The notes beneath the pieces are model-generated. The model was given only the letters and a program-made list of their open reading frames with translations, had not been told where the DNA came from and ran no database searches. The position numbers and the translations under genes are program-made. A stretch of 5,599 nt of DNA from Clostridiales bacterium (GTDB lineage: Bacteria > Bacillota_B > Dehalobacteriia > UBA4068): the NCBI GenBank assembly GCA_009782975.1, contig WRIA01000054.1:1-5599 (forward strand), in the 5' to 3' direction. This document shows, one piece after another, positions 4,563 to 5,599 of the stretch (position 1 is its first letter; the number at the start of each line of letters is the position of its first letter).

Positions 4563-5528
4563 ATGAAAAAGTTTATTTTTTGCCTGCTGCTTATAGTGCT
4601 GCTACCGGCGGGCGCGGCCTGTTCAACGGCCAAGGATACGCCGCAAGTGAACATAGCCGTACTGCGGGGGCCTACCGGTATCGGCGCGGCCTGGCTTATG
4701 GAGGAATCGGAAAGCGGGCAAAAAAACTATAACTTCCATCTGACCGATAACCCGGAGCAGGTGGTGGCCCTGCTGGCCAACGGCACGGTGGATATGGCCG
4801 CGCTGCCCACCAATCTGGCCGCGAACCTTTACGCCAAAACGGAAGGGCAGATACGGATGACGGCCATAATAGCACGGGGCGTGCTGTATATGCTGCAAGC
4901 AGGGGATGCCGTGCAAAATTGGGAGGATCTGCGCGGCCGCACAATATATGCCACGGCGCGGGGTTCCAACCCGGAATACATACTGTATCACCTGCTTCAG
5001 GAACATGGCCTGCAACCCGGCCGGGATGTGCAGGTGGAGTTTAAGAACGATCACGCGGAGCTGGCCACACTGCTGGCCACCGGGCAGGTGGATCTTGCCA
5101 TGCTGCCGGAACCCTTTGTTACCTCGGCGTTGATGCAAAACGACAACTTAAGCATGGTGTTCGACCTTAGCGCGGAATGGGAGGCCCTGGGCACAGGCAG
5201 CCTGGCCATGACCGCCCTGGTAGCGCAAAACAGCTTTATAGCGGCCGAACCGGATAGCGTAGCGACCCTGATGGCCGATATGGAGCAATCTGTAAATTAT
5301 GCCGTAAACAATGTTTCCCAGGCCGCCGCGCTTTGCGAAAAACACGGTATAATCCCCAAAGCAGCCGTGGCGGAGCAGGCCATACCCCGCTGCAACCTTA
5401 ACCTTACTTTCATCACCGGGGAGGATATGCAAGGTGCCATAGCCGCATATTTTGATGTGCTGTATCAGGCTGCTCCGCAGTCTATGGGAGGGGCTTTGCC
5501 GGATGGATACTTCTACTACACACGCTGA
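4563..5528 (+). CDS. ABC transporter substrate-binding lipoprotein, NitT/TauT (SsuA-like) type
   Basis: From the ATG at 4563 this is a 321-residue protein. It has a signal peptide (KK then a hydrophobic run) and a probable lipid-attachment cysteine in GAAC (17-20). The mature part has the two-lobed fold of the NMT1/SsuA group: VNIAVLRGPTGIGAAWLMEE (29-48), then EQVVALLANGTVDMAALPTN (65-84) in lobe one, LRGRTIYATARGSNPEYILYHLL (123-145) at the hinge, and AELATLLATGQVDLAMLPEP (165-184) in lobe two. Pairing VDMAALPTN with VDLAMLPEP is typical of this group. It would capture a small solute outside the membrane and pass it to a permease. It lies 34 bases after the Crp/Fnr gene and overlaps the next gene by 26 bases, so it belongs to the same operon. 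Family members take sulfonates, nitrate, thiamine precursors or other small molecules; the substrate cannot be read from the sequence. Confidence 0.88.
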   Translation: MKKFIFCLLLIVLLPAGAACSTAKDTPQVNIAVLRGPTGIGAAWLMEESESGQKNYNFHLTDNPEQVVALLANGTVDMAALPTNLAANLYAKTEGQIRMTAIIARGVLYMLQAGDAVQNWEDLRGRTIYATARGSNPEYILYHLLQEHGLQPGRDVQVEFKNDHAELATLLATGQVDLAMLPEPFVTSALMQNDNLSMVFDLSAEWEALGTGSLAMTALVAQNSFIAAEPDSVATLMADMEQSVNYAVNNVSQAAALCEKHGIIPKAAVAEQAIPRCNLNLTFITGEDMQGAIAAYFDVLYQAAPQSMGGALPDGYFYYTR

Positions 5529-5599
5529 CGCGGGCAAAAAAGGCGCGCTTGGGCGGCAGTGGGCTTTAAACTGCGCTAAGGCTTTGTGCGTGCTGGCCT
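5503..5599 (+). CDS. Probable ABC transporter permease, N-terminal fragment (runs off window)
   Basis: An ATG at 5503 opens a frame that stays open to the window edge (32 codons). GGGAGGGG at 5486-5493, nine bases upstream, is a good ribosome site lying inside the preceding gene. The visible protein starts MDTSTTHADAGKKGALGRQW and turns hydrophobic at ALCVLA, fitting a cytoplasmic basic N-terminus before a first membrane helix. Position directly after a NitT/TauT-type binding protein, with a 26-base overlap, makes an inner-membrane permease the best guess, but no family motif is inside the window. Confidence 0.6.
   Translation, partial: MDTSTTHADAGKKGALGRQWALNCAKALCVLA

Overview
The window looks like a chromosomal segment of an anaerobic member of the Bacillota, most likely Clostridia or a relative. 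The hints are strong AGGAGG-type ribosome sites, heavy use of ATA for isoleucine, the clostridial character of the DUF3798-type lipoprotein, and lipoprotein signals on both binding proteins. This placement is inference. An RND-type efflux adaptor means that a diderm lineage such as the Negativicutes cannot be excluded.

Layout. (1) Positions 1-1645, minus strand: a MarR-family regulator followed by an efflux adaptor (HlyD/AcrA-like membrane fusion protein) that leaves the window at its left edge. The two genes overlap by 8 bases and share a near-consensus promoter at 1684-1712. (2) Positions 1646-2140: a divergent intergenic region holding that promoter, a perfect 22-base palindrome with several AACAGTTG boxes, one copy of an ~88-base hairpin repeat, and a strong plus-strand promoter at 2064-2092. 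(3) Positions 2141-3460: a lipoprotein that I assign to DUF3798, a solute-binding-like family of unknown function. Its middle is AT-rich and its ends are closer to the surrounding GC-richer DNA. (4) Positions 3461-3850: right behind it lies a leftover 3' end of a second gene of the same kind (24 codons plus stop, same protein, different synonymous codons), then a second copy of the hairpin repeat, a pair of competing stem-loops, and a promoter whose core contains a perfect TGTAGCA-TC-TGCTACA palindrome. (5) Positions 3851-5599: an operon-like run of a Crp/Fnr-family regulator, a NitT/TauT-type ABC substrate-binding lipoprotein and the first 32 codons of what is probably its permease.

How it fits together. 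There are three units: a self-regulated efflux operon (MarR plus tripartite pump), an isolated binding-lipoprotein gene, and a Crp/Fnr-controlled ABC importer. The most unusual part is the middle unit. The DUF3798 gene with its own promoter sits between two direct copies of a near-identical hairpin element about 1.7 kb apart, and carries the scar of a lost paralog at its end. This suggests a recombining cassette, although nothing in the window encodes a recombinase or transposase.
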